Source: Phymatolithon calcareum (taxonomy: Eukaryota > Rhodophyta > Florideophyceae > Hapalidiales). Taken from it: a stretch of DNA of 64,000 bases. Position numbers and translations under genes: made by a program. The stretch is from positions 1,798,001 through 1,862,000 of the forward strand of contig OZ345377.1 in NCBI GenBank assembly GCA_977006965.1. Reading direction: 5' to 3'. The notes below the pieces were generated by a model. It was not told where the DNA came from and ran no database searches. It saw only the letters and a program-made list of their open reading frames with translations. Shown here piece by piece: positions 1 through 11,914 of this stretch. Position 1 is the first letter of the stretch. Each line of letters opens with the position of its first letter.

Positions 1-660
1 TTTGGATCGTTGATCCATAGATCACAACACCGTAATGGAACGGAAATAATTACAGTTTCTTTGCTTCTGTCCCAAAAATAAAAAACCATTCCGCTTCTTT
101 CGGCCGAAAGACCAATACTTTTTTTAGAGCCCCACAGTCATACGAATATACGGGCAAGGCAGACCAATACTTCTGCTCTAAAAACCAAGACTTTTTCTGA
201 AATACTATTAAGTTGCTAGGAATTCGTAGATATGAGACAGCGACAGCAGGATCCCTTGTCTCGGCGAACTATTCAGCAGCAGACATTCATTTAGGGAAAG
301 AAGCACCACCTTGTGCGAGGGCTCAAAGTCGGCTAATCTTGTAATCGGTATGGACAGTCCGCACTCTCTCCTTGGTCACTGCAAAGAAAGCTCATGTCTA
401 TGCTCGAAATGAAAACATCGTTGCTGCCTTTTCCTTGCACTATTCGAATCACAACCACATCCTGATTTTAATCAGCCTGACTCAGCCCAGGCGTCGCTAT
501 ATGTTTGGTATTGTTCAGTTCCAATTGCACGAGAAACGATACCACAAGGTTTGACTTGAGGAATTTTTCTGGGTGGAATTTTCTCAGGCTTGCACGTGGC
601 AGTGATAATCGACGACGGGAACATGTTCGCGTTGTGCCATCTCACTGGAAATCTGAAATT
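1..660. repeat. Diverged copy of the repeat block at 18461-19230
   Basis: The block runs in the same order as 18461-19230: 'ggatcg.tgatccatagatca' at the start, then 'tttcggcc', then 'gcaccaccttgtgcgaggg', then 'atgaaaacatc', and then a stretch near 540-650 matching 19130-19215. In both places an F-box/LRR-like pseudogene follows, so the repeat and the pseudogene were duplicated as one unit. The copies differ by many substitutions and by later insertions. A third, mirror copy is at 31318-32087. I see no gene of its own in it. Confidence 0.75.
121..160 (-). mobile_element. 40-bp LINE 3'-end remnant with a 12-bp target-site duplication
   Basis: A 40-bp insert, T-run first (so a poly(A) tail on the minus strand), lies between two copies of 'agaccaatactt' (109-120 and 161-172). 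The related block at 18570-18600 lacks both insert and duplication. The same sequence, 'agccccacagtca.acgaat', recurs at 9665-9697 after another T-run. It is read as an extremely 5'-truncated retrotransposition event. Confidence 0.7.
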
Positions 661-856
661 GCATTGTATGTCTCTCGTTGTGGAACACGACAGTGGCTTA
701 CAACGAGAGCTCAGTCAATGGCGAACAAGAAGGCTATGAAAGACACTGACAGCACAAGACTTAGGGGAGATCCTATAGAGCGACGACGTCGGGTGGCCGC
801 CCGCATGTGTCAGCTCGTAATAACGGACAGACCCGACTGTCGAAATAATCACAGGA

Positions 857-1030
857 TTGGAGGCACCATGAGATCGCCAAGTTGGGTCACTGATTCGCGC
901 GTGCGTATCGTGGTAGCCGTTAGACCACACAGTGATGGACCTAACATCACAGGAAGGGAGGCACGCGAGATCGTCAAGTTGGGTTACTCACTCGCGCGTG
1001 CGTATCGAGGTAGCCGTTAGACCTGACAGT
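857..1030 (+). repeat. Two tandem copies of a ~75-bp unit, period about 100 bp
   Basis: The units at about 857-934 and 957-1030 both contain 'gatcg.caagttgggt.act', 'cgcgcgtgcgtatcg' and 'ggtagccgttagacc', with scattered substitutions. No coding role is evident. Confidence 0.7.
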
Positions 1031-1290
1031 TAAAGGATAGTGTCGGTATTCGTGTGGTGTGAAGTGCAACCCCCAGCCAGTAGGTTGGAGAATCTGATAG
1101 CTTAAAAGGCACGGCTAATGGCAGCGAGAAAGGATCGCCTCTCAAGGAAGCCACAATTGGTGAGAGCGAGTGCCGACTACTTTGCCGACCCTGAGAGTGC
1201 AACAGCGTTCTCCCAAAGTACAACTTGTAACCGTGCCGTTTCCTTCCCTTAAAGGCTTCGTGGAAGTCAAGAGGAGCACAATTCTTTACC

Positions 1291-1373
1291 GGCTACTCCC
1301 GTACAGTTTTAGGAGTGTTACTGAGGGCTTTCAAATAAACAATTAAACAGTTGCAAAAAAACAAACAAACAAC
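1291..1373 (+). mobile_element. 83-bp poly(A)-tailed LINE end (family 2) with 'ctttacc' TSD
   Basis: The insert lies between 'ctttacc' at 1284-1290 and 1374-1380. It ends with 'gagggctttcaaataaac' and an A-rich tail. The same 3' end recurs, longer, at 21731-22060 and 28488-28817. The related locus at 19440 lacks the insert. Confidence 0.75.
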
Positions 1374-1437
1374 CTTTACCTTCAGTGGCTATCTCGGTAG
1401 TCGATCTCCTCGTTTCCCATCTTGACATCACATCGAC

Positions 1438-2880
1438 ATGGAGCAAACTGAACTGACAAACACCTTTCTCTACCGACTGCCAGATGCAGAGCTGCTAAAT
1501 GTCGTTCGTCTTTTAAGCGACCAGCCGCAAAGTGAAGCTTGGCAGGGTTCGGTTTCCCTCGCCGATGTTCTGACCTTGCTTCGATGTGGCCGACCGATTG
1601 CCGCATGTGCGCACAGCGAGTTTCGTCATCTAATTTCCGGGGGGCAAGAAACCGTACCGGGTACCCTTGTCGCCAACGGAGGAACGGCGACCGGAAGGCG
1701 GTTTTCGAGGAGCTGTTTGCGAGACTTGCACCTACTTTGAAAGGATTGTACATCTCTCGATTTCGCAATGAACCCCTAATCAATATCTCGACTTCATTGA
1801 GAAAGTGTACATCTCTTCTATACCTATCTGTGAATGACTTTTCTGACAAGTTCGATATTCCGATAGCCCTTGCTGCATGCAGCGGGAAATTGCTAGCCCT
1901 GTCCATCAAGGGTACTTTGCTGAATTTTGGCGGGGTGAACGCTATCGCCCGACACTGCAAGGGGATCATGCACCTTGAGATTCGATACTAACGTATTGGT
2001 GCTTCTTTGACTGATGTGTGGAATACCGTTGGGCCTACTTTGATCTACTTGACGATCTTCAAGGATGTGGTCATTCGTGGGAACGTATTTGAGTTGATTG
2101 ACAAGATTGCAGCATGCTGTGTTAAGGTGGAATGGCTCGAGTATGGCAGTCGGAATGAAGGGCCTACTCCTCATCTTGTTCGTCTTTGCGAAAAGTTTGG
2201 TTCACAGTTGAAATTCCTCCAAATATCCAACGATTGTTCTAGTTTATTGCCGCCCGCATCACAGATTCGAAGAATTCTGGACGCATGTCCCGATCTGCTG
2301 GTGAATGCTTACGCAAGCGATGAAAATATGGAGAGGGTTTCCGTCTTTGGAAACCGTGTGCGCTCTCTTATAATTAAGAAGGAACCGGACTGAGACCTGA
2401 AAGCAATTGGACAGTCATTGCCCAATCTCGAAGAGGTGGGCTTGATTGTTGGGGAGAGCGAATACTCAGGACGGTTTTTGTCAGATCTGTTGTCCTCGCC
2501 CAAACCCTATCTGAAGGAACTGCACGTCCGTGATTCGGGGTGGTGTTTCGGACACGGCGAAAACCCATTGGACTTGATCTCACGCTTATATAAGCACTGA
2601 CCGGGTTGTGCAGGGTGTGTTTCGAAACTTTGCAGCTGCAAATAAGGGGTTGAAGCGCGTGTTTGTCACCGTGATGGAGCCCGCAGATGATGCGGTGGCG
2701 GAGGAAATTGCGGCGGCCAGCTTCGTAAAAACATTCTCGCAGTGCTTATTTCTCGAAGAACTTAAGCTGGTGCTGAAACACGAGTTGCCGCTGAAGTCGG
2801 CTTTGATCGCAGAGAAATGCGTTGCATTTCGTGGTAGATCAGTTGATGTCTTTGTAGGTGGAATGCAGTACAAATGTTGA
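1438..2880 (+). pseudogene. F-box/LRR-like gene, decayed copy
   Basis: This is a full-length but broken relative of the intact gene at 38880-40361. The ATG at 1438 opens a frame beginning MEQTELTNTF that matches the start of the intact protein (MEQKSSPDL) and continues through the LPDAELLNVVRLLS segment, equivalent to LPEAELRHIIRQLS. A frameshift near 1700 moves the reading into the frame that resumes with LAPTLKGLYISRF. In-frame stops occur near 1989 and 2391, and another frame change near 2600 precedes the conserved C-terminus (ELPLKSALIAE, FRGRSVDVFV). No normal protein can be made. The upstream block (1-660) is shared with 18461-19230, where another fragment of the same family lies. The family name is inferred from a short N-terminal F-box-like helical segment and leucine-spaced repeats; it is not certain. 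Confidence 0.8.
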
Positions 2881-2963
2881 AAGGTTGTAAAAACGTTGAC
2901 AAATGTGATCAACAAATGCTTCAGTCGTTCGAGGGAAATTGGGAGTCGCGACTACAATGAATA

Positions 2964-2986
2964 GTGAGAATCATCATGATTGTCAC
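2964..2986. repeat. 23-bp hairpin centred on CAT-C-ATG
   Basis: The 11-nt arms, 'gtgagaatcat' and 'atgattgtcac', pair with one mismatch around a single central C at 2975. Confidence 0.6.
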
Positions 2987-3662
2987 GCATGAGTCGACAA
3001 AATACGGAAGCAGCAGAATCGATCTTTATCGGCAAGAGTCACCATCATGACGGCTCTTGATGTACACTGTCCATCGCCGTATCGCAGGCTATAGGTGTCG
3101 TATAGCTTAGGTTTACGTTCTTCAACTTGGTAGTCCTTTATCAGAAACCCTTTGGAGCGGAAGAACGATGAGTTATTCGCAATTAAACTTGGTGGTCCTT
3201 TGAAGACAAAGGGTTGCGACACTCAACAGGTCAAGGCCAAGGGACCTTGACCGTCGCAATGGGGTGAAGCAATAATATTCCTTGGGTTATACTTGCTTTC
3301 CGAACTCCATCGATGGATGAGTTCGGTGCCTTCTATAGTGTTTTTGGGGGCACAAGGAACACGATGATAATACCTAAACTTACGTGGTGTTCCAATTCAG
3401 TACCCTACAGTTGGTATTGCTAAGTCTAGAGCTCACGCGCAATGGTATATTCTAACCGTCTTTCGCCTCTTAAGTCTTCTCGAGTTGCCACTTTGATCAT
3501 GCCAAATTTGCGACAAATGGTCCATTTCCAACTAGTGAACGATCGACAAAAAACAACAGGTGACGATATTCCGTCACCTTACTCTTAGTAGGAGTCTGAC
3601 GGGGTGTCGGCCATTGCACAACGTGGAGCATCTACAGTGGAGAGGACAACCGAGCGGTCCAC

Positions 3663-3685
3663 TCACAATGCATCATGCATTGTGA
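3663..3685. repeat. 23-bp perfect hairpin centred on CAT-C-ATG
   Basis: The 11-nt arms, 'tcacaatgcat' and 'atgcattgtga', are perfect complements around one central C at 3674. Confidence 0.75.
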
Positions 3686-4550
3686 TGATCATGCGCGATA
3701 ATTGCATGAGCATAGGCAGTTGCGGCATGCTGGTCATGATGATGATGATGATATTCCATTTCTCTCAGGGGTTGCAAAATATGAGAAACGCATCGCCATT
3801 GGGGAGATATAAACTGAGCGCACTCTAACTGGACGAGACCGTGAAATATCTTCCACCCCCGCCTCGTATTGACCTGTGCTCCTAGTAAGGCACAGCGCTG
3901 GCCTGCTGCACAGGTCACGAATGCCTGCATGGAGATGCTTGCCCGCAGCACGTGCCCCGTTTGTAAGCCTGGACTTTCTTCTCGGAAAATATGGTCGCAG
4001 AAGTGATTCGAAATCCACGTCGATCCTCGACTGCAGATAGCTTCTGCGATTGCCGTGTCGACAGTTATCGGACACGTCTAACGGCTGTAGTTTGGTGTCT
4101 CTCTCGGCAGGATGAAGAGAGGTAGACGGGAGGCGGGTTGGAGAAATTTAGACGCCAAGTAGTTGTTTATTAATTCGTAAAAATCTATTGATACATTCAG
4201 GACCATCAGTCCAAAAAATGAAGCTCCCTGGGAACAACAGCGGTAAGTAAATAGCATTGCACCCGTTGCAATCAGTCTCCAAAACGTGTAGCAAGGCACA
4301 TACAATTGGTGCCGGCCATAAATATTCACAAATGGCCAAAAACGGTGGTAATACAAGAAAAACGCAAAACAGCGCCGTCGATGCGGTGGTGGTGGTGATA
4401 GTACATCAGGATAGGATTTGGTGTTACAATCCAAAAGTTACACATGATCATCCATTTCGCGGTGGTTGCAGATACAGTTACATCAGCCGGAACAGTGCCA
4501 CACCACAGTGGTGATACAATAATAGTGATACAATGCATGCCGAACGCATA

Positions 4551-6170
4551 CTAAATCTCCGGCACGGTGCATATAAAGCGAACAATATCGTTCATCTGCA
4601 GCTGCTGATTCAACGGCGCAACAGTCCCATTCACAATAGCCACAGCTCCTAGCGACGCCAATCCAAGTCCCGACAGCAAATCCGACAACGTAGATCCCAA
4701 CGCGAGTGTATACAATTGTCCACAAGTATTGACAATCACCCTACTCTTTCGAATAGCCTCCGCCAATTGCGCCACATATCCTCTTCGACTTTCATCCGTC
4801 TGCGCCGCATTAGCCATAGTGATAGACACCCTTGGACGCACATAAGCGGAATATCTTTCACCCGCCCTATCAGCAACAAATTGCACCTGCAATCCATTAT
4901 CCGTCCTCCTACCATCCTTATAGATCCAATGTGCCGCAGCTCCGAATTCCGCCACATGATGCATCTTCTCCGTCCTGATCTGCACCTCCAACGGCGTCTT
5001 CTCCGGTCCTGCCAGAATAGTCAGATGAAGCGAGCGATAACCGTTACTCTTAGGTTCAACAAGATAATCCTTTGCCCGATTTTCAAGCACCGGATAATGT
5101 GCCCGAATAGCATCCGCAACCGCGTAACACGCGGCACATTCCTCAGCATCGCCGCCCTTTCTCGGCGCCACAATAACGCGCAGGGCTAGAAGGTCGTAAA
5201 TCTGATCCATTGATTTCCCACTCCGTTGCATCTTCCGATACACCGAATATGCACCCTTCACACGTCCAAAAACACGCGAGCGTGACACAGCATGCTTCAC
5301 ACCACGCGAGCGAGCCAGTACAGTTTCCACATCCGTCTTCGCCGTAGCAAGCAAATCTCCACACGTACGCAATTTATCCGCAAGTGCTCTTTTCGTCTCC
5401 GCATATTCACACGGTGCAAGATGACGAAAAGCAGCCTCCTCAATCTCAGATTGCAAATACCACATACCCAATTGATTCGCCAACGGAGCATCAAAGAACA
5501 TAGCCCTCCTCGCCAAAAGTTCCCTCTGATACCCGTCACTCTCCTTCGACAGCCCACGCGCCGCCACAAGTGTCGCCGCCAATCTCAACGACAGCGCGCG
5601 ATGTTCCTCCCCGGCCTCCAGCAACGCCAGTTCCCTCAAATTGGCATAACTAGCCTCGTTGAACCGCGCATCCTCAGCCCTTAACACAAGCTCCTCTATC
5701 GAGTCATATCCGCGCAGCACAGATAGTACCGCAGACCCGACCGCACTCTCCACCGCGCGCGGACCGCACACGGACACCAGCCCGCGCAACACGGCGGCGC
5801 AAACGGTGTCGCAATCCATGCCGAGTTGCGCGACTATGTCGGCCACGTGCAGGTTGTCCGCCACGCGCGCATGCCCGGCAAGAGAGGCAAGTTCCAGCGC
5901 GGACTGCACCTTGTGCAGCGCGACGGGGCCGAGATACGCTGCGCGGGAAAGAAGACGCTGGCGGAGCTCCACGTCGTCGCGCAGCGGGGCAACGTCAGGG
6001 TTTGCCCGGCGTGTTCGCACGATGGTGCTGCGCGCGGAGGGGGTGAGTGTGCGCGAGCGACGACGGTGGGCGGCCGGCGTTCGTGTCCGCGAGCGGCCGC
6101 GGGAGAGGGGTGGGGGTTGCGGTGCGGTGGACGGGGCGAGCGGCAGGGCGGCGACGAAGGCGGGCGCCAT
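4551..6170 (-). CDS. RelA/SpoT homologue, (p)ppGpp synthetase with TGS domain, probably plastid-targeted
   Basis: The RelA/SpoT family makes the alarmone (p)ppGpp from ATP and GTP/GDP. The open frame reaches 6416 but begins with GTG. The first in-frame ATG, at 6170, gives 539 residues and starts with an Ala/Pro/Ser/Arg-rich segment of the kind seen in plastid transit peptides. Residues ~88-208 match the HD hydrolase region, but the family's LHD motif reads LRG and the later Asp of the ADRLHN region is missing, so hydrolysis is probably lost. Residues ~297-420 form a well-kept synthetase domain ([48 protein letters not shown]). The last ~65 residues are a TGS domain. The frame is intact with no visible intron. 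A decayed copy that includes the 3' flank is at 24061-25475. The exact start is uncertain. Confidence 0.9.
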   Translation of the reverse strand: MAPAFVAALPLAPSTAPQPPPLSRGRSRTRTPAAHRRRSRTLTPSARSTIVRTRRANPDVAPLRDDVELRQRLLSRAAYLGPVALHKVQSALELASLAGHARVADNLHVADIVAQLGMDCDTVCAAVLRGLVSVCGPRAVESAVGSAVLSVLRGYDSIEELVLRAEDARFNEASYANLRELALLEAGEEHRALSLRLAATLVAARGLSKESDGYQRELLARRAMFFDAPLANQLGMWYLQSEIEEAAFRHLAPCEYAETKRALADKLRTCGDLLATAKTDVETVLARSRGVKHAVSRSRVFGRVKGAYSVYRKMQRSGKSMDQIYDLLALRVIVAPRKGGDAEECAACYAVADAIRAHYPVLENRAKDYLVEPKSNGYRSLHLTILAGPEKTPLEVQIRTEKMHHVAEFGAAAHWIYKDGRRTDNGLQVQFVADRAGERYSAYVRPRVSITMANAAQTDESRRGYVAQLAEAIRKSRVIVNTCGQLYTLALGSTLSDLLSGLGLASLGAVAIVNGTVAPLNQQLQMNDIVRFICTVPEI

Positions 6171-6993
6171 GGGGAGGGCGGAGCGCACGGCTCTGGCAGG
6201 GGTCGGTCGGACGGGGACGAGGACGGGAGGGATGTGGAAGACAGGGGTGGTGGAGGTGGAGGGTGTAGCAGTAAGTAAAGAACGGGAGCACGTGCTGCAG
6301 AGTATCGTCTGGGGAGAAAGTGTGCTGATTCGCGGAATGGGGTGGCGCACAACAGCGGGGTGGAGCAGGACCACGTTTTTTGGTACGGGTCGTTGAGATG
6401 GGCATCTTCTGCTCACGTGCGAATTGGAGGTGGAAGCTGTGGGGCACGTGGTGTTTGTTTAGTGGTTTTGAAGGAACATCCCGGGGGACGGTATTGGACA
6501 GACGTGGTAGCACGGTGCAGGAAGGCCATTAAATGATGCAGGGAAAATTAATTGGAGAATTGGGATTTCGGGTAGAAAGATAGACTTCCGCACCTGTGCG
6601 CTGGACATGTAAGCAGCGGTGTGAAATGCAGTTGTGCCATATTGTTGGTCTGACTAAACTGTGCCACGAACATCAGAAAGGCTACGGGTGGATAATTTAG
6701 AAACGCTACAGAATTGCGAAATTACACACGATTTTGTTATTCCGTTATATTATGCACAGTTCCGCTTGCTTGCTAGCTTGACACGAAGGATTTGTTTGTC
6801 ACAAAAGATGATCTTCATCTAATTTTCATTTTTTCACAAAAGACAATAACAGTACGTCAGCATTATTATATTCTGGTGATGGGAATTGTGTGGGAATTGA
6901 GATATGTGACGCGGTGGAGGATAATTTTCGTCATTTGGGGAGATGCAAAGTATATGTCGAACACTGCTCCCTCTCGTGCGTTTGCATGCATGA

Positions 6994-7019
6994 AATGCAA
7001 TGCTCATGGGCATTGCATT
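6994..7019. repeat. 26-bp hairpin centred on CATG
   Basis: The 10-nt arms, 'aatgcaatgc' and 'gcattgcatt', are perfect complements. Pairing can continue to the central CATG with one T-G mismatch. Confidence 0.6.
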
Positions 7020-8878
7020 ACTGTATAGTACAGTATGTGTCTGTCGGCAACATCAGTCAGATTTCTGATGGAACGTGGTGCGCACCTGTCTGTGATTTTT
7101 GTGATTTATTCTTCAGATATTTTTATGTATGCAGAACGTTGCGAGGAATTTGCGACGAAGTGTGGCATCGTTCCTGGTACAGCGAAATATCGCTTCCAAT
7201 AAAGCTGCATCTCATGTTCGTTGACAACAATTCAGCCCACGTCGCGGCGAAAAGGACCTACAGCAGGACACTTGCCTGTTACTCCTGTCCGTCCTAGACG
7301 AGAAGGGCAACGCACTACGTACCGCAAGCAGGGGACCTCTAGATCGCCGATTCCTGTTGTACTGCATGTAGGATGCGGCAATGAGAAGGAATATGTACTC
7401 TATGTGCACATGAGAAAGATCGGGATATGGAAATGAGAAGCGCTACCGTGGCAGAGTCTTTGCAACGAAGCACAGGAGCTTCCACAGCTGGTACATCGTG
7501 CACCGGGAGCACAGCGGAGCGCAGCTGGTGACAAGCACTACTTTTCGGACCTGATGGTCGTAGCGAAGGAGTGAGAATAAGTCATCAGGACCGCAAAAGA
7601 CATCGCGAGAGCCACCACACTTGCTCTTGTACCGAGGTTACTAGCAATTCTTCAAGTAGTGCAAATTCGGTCAAACAGATGAAGTCGTCCAGATGTCTTG
7701 CACTTACACCCGCTCCGTAGAGCACAGAGATTTAAGGAATACAGGATTGAAAAAGTGCCAAGATAATTAGACTACTGTACTGGTGTTCAATTAGCAGTGA
7801 AATGAAATCTTTGAATGACGGTCCATGAGAGTCTGAACTCACCTGCTGCTGCATGAGACAGTCTGTGCTTGAGCACATACATACCGATCGGCATTATCAT
7901 ATGTTCTACATTGCCGTTGCAGTCTACTATACTGTAGGATGTGTGACACCATGCCGAAAGGAGCGTGTGGCGTTTCTCTCGGAGGAAAGTTGAATTGAAA
8001 TTTGATTATTATTTCGCATTCTGTGGACAAATTTATGGTCCACTTCATTCGCTTACCTCAGGGCGTTCGTTACTCATGCTAGTCACAATACTGTAGTTAG
8101 CAGCACACTTCATTTCGGACTGCCGCTGGTCCTTCACGTAAATCCACTTATGCACATAATGTGCGGAAAAACTACACCCACCCGAATTTGAGTTAACCGA
8201 AGCCAGCATAAGCCAACCAACTAACTTAGCACTTTTTACATAGCCTTTGCCTAGGAGAGGGCCCGAGATTTGCACGCACGAAGGTCGTCGACAGGAATTC
8301 GATCGCCATTGTAAATGATTTTTATAGTAAGCGATAGGGAATATTTTTAGACAAAGATTCTGGAATTCGGAGACGATCATGTCGTTTCCTTTCTCGCTCC
8401 ACGAATTTCTGAAAAAACTTGTATATCAATTCTTAGTCGTACTTCTAAAAAACGACAAACTTGAAGCAGTAGTTTTGCCCATGAGAATCTCACGAATAGT
8501 GTGCCATGAAATTGATTTAGTATCACTGATGGAAACTTTCAAATGTCGAATGACGCTGGGAGCCAGTCAGCGAGTATCCAGTCGTCTCTGTGCGCACACC
8601 GCAAGCAAGCAACGAACCAGTGCCGCCGGTCACGGCTCGGAATTTCGTCACGTTACCATCTTTGGTTTACTCTCAACCGGGGGTGCGCCCAACAAATTGG
8701 TACTACAATATAGTGCAATAAGGAATCTCAGATTGAGCGATCCGTCTGTATTGCAGTAAGTATTGGTCAGCTCAATGTGTGGTAATTCGTATTGCATAGC
8801 GAACCCGTGAACATTCTGTGCTTCCGCCTCTGATTCGGGAGTAGCGGGAAGAGCGCAATGTCGTTGTTCGGCTACACT

Positions 8879-8900
8879 ACTCATGATGATCATCATGAGT
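8879..8900. repeat. 22-bp perfect palindrome
   Basis: The arms 'actcatgatga' and 'tcatcatgagt' meet with no spacer. Confidence 0.7.
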
Positions 8901-9656
8901 CCACCACGGGCTAATTGATTCTTGCAACAGATGGAGCCGTTTATTGCAATGGGTATTTCTTGAAGCGTTTAATTGCACTGTTTGTTGTCAACAATACTCG
9001 GCAATAGTATTGGGCGCACCCCTGCCAACAGCCTCTTTGCGATCATGCGACTCGGAGGGCAGGATGCATTCTCCCGGTGGGCCACAAATGCCGCTGCACC
9101 TAACTTCACTTCAGAAAGGCAGGGCTTTGCTTTCCAAAGGCATCCTCCCCTGCAGTCTGGTCGCGACAATTTGTTTTTACAACAGGGCCTTGTCGCACAG
9201 CTAAACTTCTGAGAACCAGACCGAATTACTCTTCATCTGACAGCTTTGCAGACAGGATTTTATCTCACGCGTCATTCGCTCCTCGGGTCCCGGGCTTTTG
9301 TTGAATTCCTCGTAGAAAAATAATACGAAACGATTTTACAGGTAGTGCTGTTGGTCGAAGTTTCTTACAACTGTATCGTAGAGCCTCCATGTAGTAATCG
9401 CTACATTTTTATAGTGTACCCTGCTTACCTATAAAAGAAAAAATAGTTTCATAGCCACTGAGAACGAAATTGTCAAGGCAACGTGCGAGCACACGGGGGA
9501 TTTCAGGGTCTATATCAGGCAGTGGAAGGTGCCTTCAACTGAGCGACACCGAGGCAATGCGTTGACATTAAGACACCCAATTCTCTGTTTGGAGCGTTTT
9601 CTCTGCGAAAGGCATGCAGTATTCGCTACAAAAGAGATACATAATTTTTATTGCAA

Positions 9657-9697
9657 TTTTTTTAAAGCCCCACAGTCAAACGAATATACGGGCAAGG
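9657..9697 (-). repeat. Second copy of the small LINE 3' end seen at 121-160
   Basis: A T-run is followed by 'aaagccccacagtcaaacga' and 'atatacgggcaaggc', matching the insert at 121-160. No clear flanking duplication was found here. Confidence 0.55.
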
Positions 9698-10406
9698 CTT
9701 CCTCAGGTGCTACCCTCACTGTGGCGACTCTGCTCTTATGTCTGGTATTCTATCTGAGCCCTTAGTATGTACTCGGTTGGCGTTTTGTGTTTTTTGTGCC
9801 CGCAGGAAATGTGAGTTTCCCTCGAAATGCCGAATTCCAACGCTCTCCTCAGCTCTGAGGGCCGTACTAAGCGAAAAAACAGCGCTGTAGATTCTGCTGC
9901 TAAAGAACCAAAAAATCCATGATCGGCCAATCTTAGGCGACGAGTAGTTACACTTCGCGAACCATCCGTCACAAGTTTTATTTCATAGCGGGGACAAGCA
10001 GAAGGCTAACGCGGGACTACCACAATAGTCGAGATGTTAGACATTGAGTACATGCTCGCTCTCACCATGTGCGTAGATAGTTCTCGCTCCTCAGGCTACC
10101 GTAAAACGTAAGATGAAAGCTTCCATGATGCGTTTTACACAAGGGAAACGTATTTTTCACGATAGAAGTTTGAAAAGACAACAAAAGATATTGAGAAAAA
10201 TCCAAGTTTAAAATCGATGTTAGACGTTGGGCGTAGCACTGTCCAAACATAAGCAATTACTCCAACATTCCAAGAGCCATATTCGCGTGGACTACGTTAT
10301 TTCGAGACTTTTACGAAGACTATGCGCCGCTGCGTTCCGCTGCATTGTCATTACTGATCAATGCTTGGGACTATATTATCAGACACACCAACATCACGTC
10401 GGGACC

Positions 10407-11441
10407 GTTACTCTTTCTTTCTTTACTGCAGAAGACGTTAACTAAAGTTAACATCTGGGGTTGTCAAGCAACCCCGCATTGTTCACGAATTTGAGTACAT
10501 CAAGCGGTTTCTCCCTACATAATTCCTCTACCGTTTTAGGGCCTACTCTACCAATAGTCTGCCGTCTTGATAAAGCACGCCCACTGCAGCGCAGAATAAA
10601 GTGATCAGCAGTCTCTTTGGTTCTATCTGGACAGGCCTTGCACATGGGGTTGTAGTCCACCGAGCCATCTTCCTTCCAGTGAAAAGCTGCCACCAGAGAG
10701 CAGCATTCTGCGGAAAGTTGATTTAGGATGACTTCAGCACGTCTGTGACTAATCCCGAGTTCTGGGGATAGAAGCTGTACACTTCTTGGTTTCATCGAAT
10801 TGCGTGGTTTAATTATGGACCGCGCGGCTTCCTTGGTCAAGGTTACGCCTTGATGCATCACGAGATCTGATTCCGTAATGCCTCGAAGAGCAAGCTCGTC
10901 GGCTTTCTCGTTCCCAGGTATCCCACAGTGGCTTGGAACCCAAATTGCCTCGATGGTGACGTTGTCCTCCATCAATGCCTCCATGGCTTCCCACAGCTTC
11001 CTTCTCATTTCGCCACACATCCGAGGGTGTCCGGCCAATGCATCCAGACAGCTCTACTATCGGTGAAACAACGAATGTGTTGTCCGCCATCGAATTGCAA
11101 TTGCTGTACGGCTTCGAAAGCTCGGACCACCGCGAATACTCTCGGCGTCGAAGAATGAGCCGATCGCTCCGGTGCTCATACCAGTTTCCTTCAGTACGTT
11201 GTCCTCGCGTAAGATCAAGATACCTGCGCCACCGACCTGACTGGGGATGCTTCGGTACATATCGAGAGTGTCGCCGTCCTCGTCGCAGATGTTGACTCGC
11301 ATCTGGAAGGCAGTGGGGGACGTCTGATACGCGTCTTCGTCCCCATAGTCGTATATCAGCAGAATGTCCGGTTGTTTCCGATGACAGTTACTCTAAGGTG
11401 AGGCTTTCGGAGCTCTCAAAATAAAATCATCAAATAACCCT
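10407..11441 (-). mobile_element. LINE fragment with RNase H domain and zinc-knuckle tail, 15-bp TSD
   Basis: The insert lies between two copies of 'catcacgtcgggacc' (10392-10406 and 11442-11456). On the minus strand it encodes an RNase H domain, split by a frameshift near 11040. The upstream piece carries GGAGILILRED; the downstream piece carries the diagnostic WVPSHCGIPGNEKADELA. A Cys/His cluster follows (CKAC...HFILRC), typical of the C-terminus of RNase H-bearing LINEs. The 3' end at the low-coordinate side has a short GAAA-type repeat tail. There is no reverse transcriptase domain, so the copy is 5'-truncated and dead. Confidence 0.85.
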
Positions 11442-11914
11442 CATCACGTCGGGACCCTCCAATACCTTCGCGCACCCGGTCCTCTCGCGCCTCGTCAAGC
11501 AACACCGACTCTGCAATGCTCACATTGAGCCTCGGTACAGTAATATTGTGGAAACCATTCAGGTTCGCCGCAGAGCTAGTGGAAAAACTTGGCAGTGCGT
11601 GAGGATCGACCCTTGGGTCATCAGCTGCGAATGAAATTGCATCTGACTTCCCAGTGCGGCTGTATCGGGATCCACAGTAGATTTTTCCACAAAGAAAGGA
11701 GACTACTGCTTCGACGGGAGTTTGATTAGCACCTCACTGGTACGTCCTCTGGCTGTTTCCAGCAATCGCAAGTTGCGATTCCATTTCCACACCGAAAACG
11801 GAGCTCCTATTGCAATGAAACAAACCATGATAACCCCATCAACCCAGCCGTTGTGAAGGTCTGGCATCATGCGTTTAACAACAAGGAAACCCAGCAGCAC
11901 CAGCAGTTTTATTA

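Larger units (their letters stand above)
2881..4550. other. Intergenic stretch with two small hairpins
   Basis: I see no supported gene. The short ORFs have no recognisable family, and several need non-ATG starts. Two near-perfect hairpins lie at 2964-2986 and 3663-3685. The segment 4318-4550 is the 3' flank of the RelA/SpoT gene and is duplicated, with changes, at 24061-24300. Confidence 0.6.
6171..9952. other. Long intergenic stretch without a supported gene
   Basis: The stretch contains many short overlapping ORFs on both strands, none with a family I recognise. Visible items are a hairpin centred on CATG (6994-7019), a palindrome at 8879-8900, the repeat fragment 9657-9697 also seen at 121-160, and a segment near 8991-9025 ('caatagtattg' followed by 'cacccctg') that also appears near 58262-58292. 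The 6171-6416 part reads open in the RelA/SpoT frame and could be a 5' extension. Confidence 0.5.

Noticed and set aside
5659-6396. Long plus-strand frames opposite the RelA/SpoT gene
   Set aside because: Arg/Gly-rich shadow frames in a GC-rich coding region with no family match; the minus-strand gene explains the sequence.
8969-9212. Overlapping ORFs on both strands near 9 kb
   Set aside because: Open on several frames at once, without a family signature; probably chance or old repeat debris.
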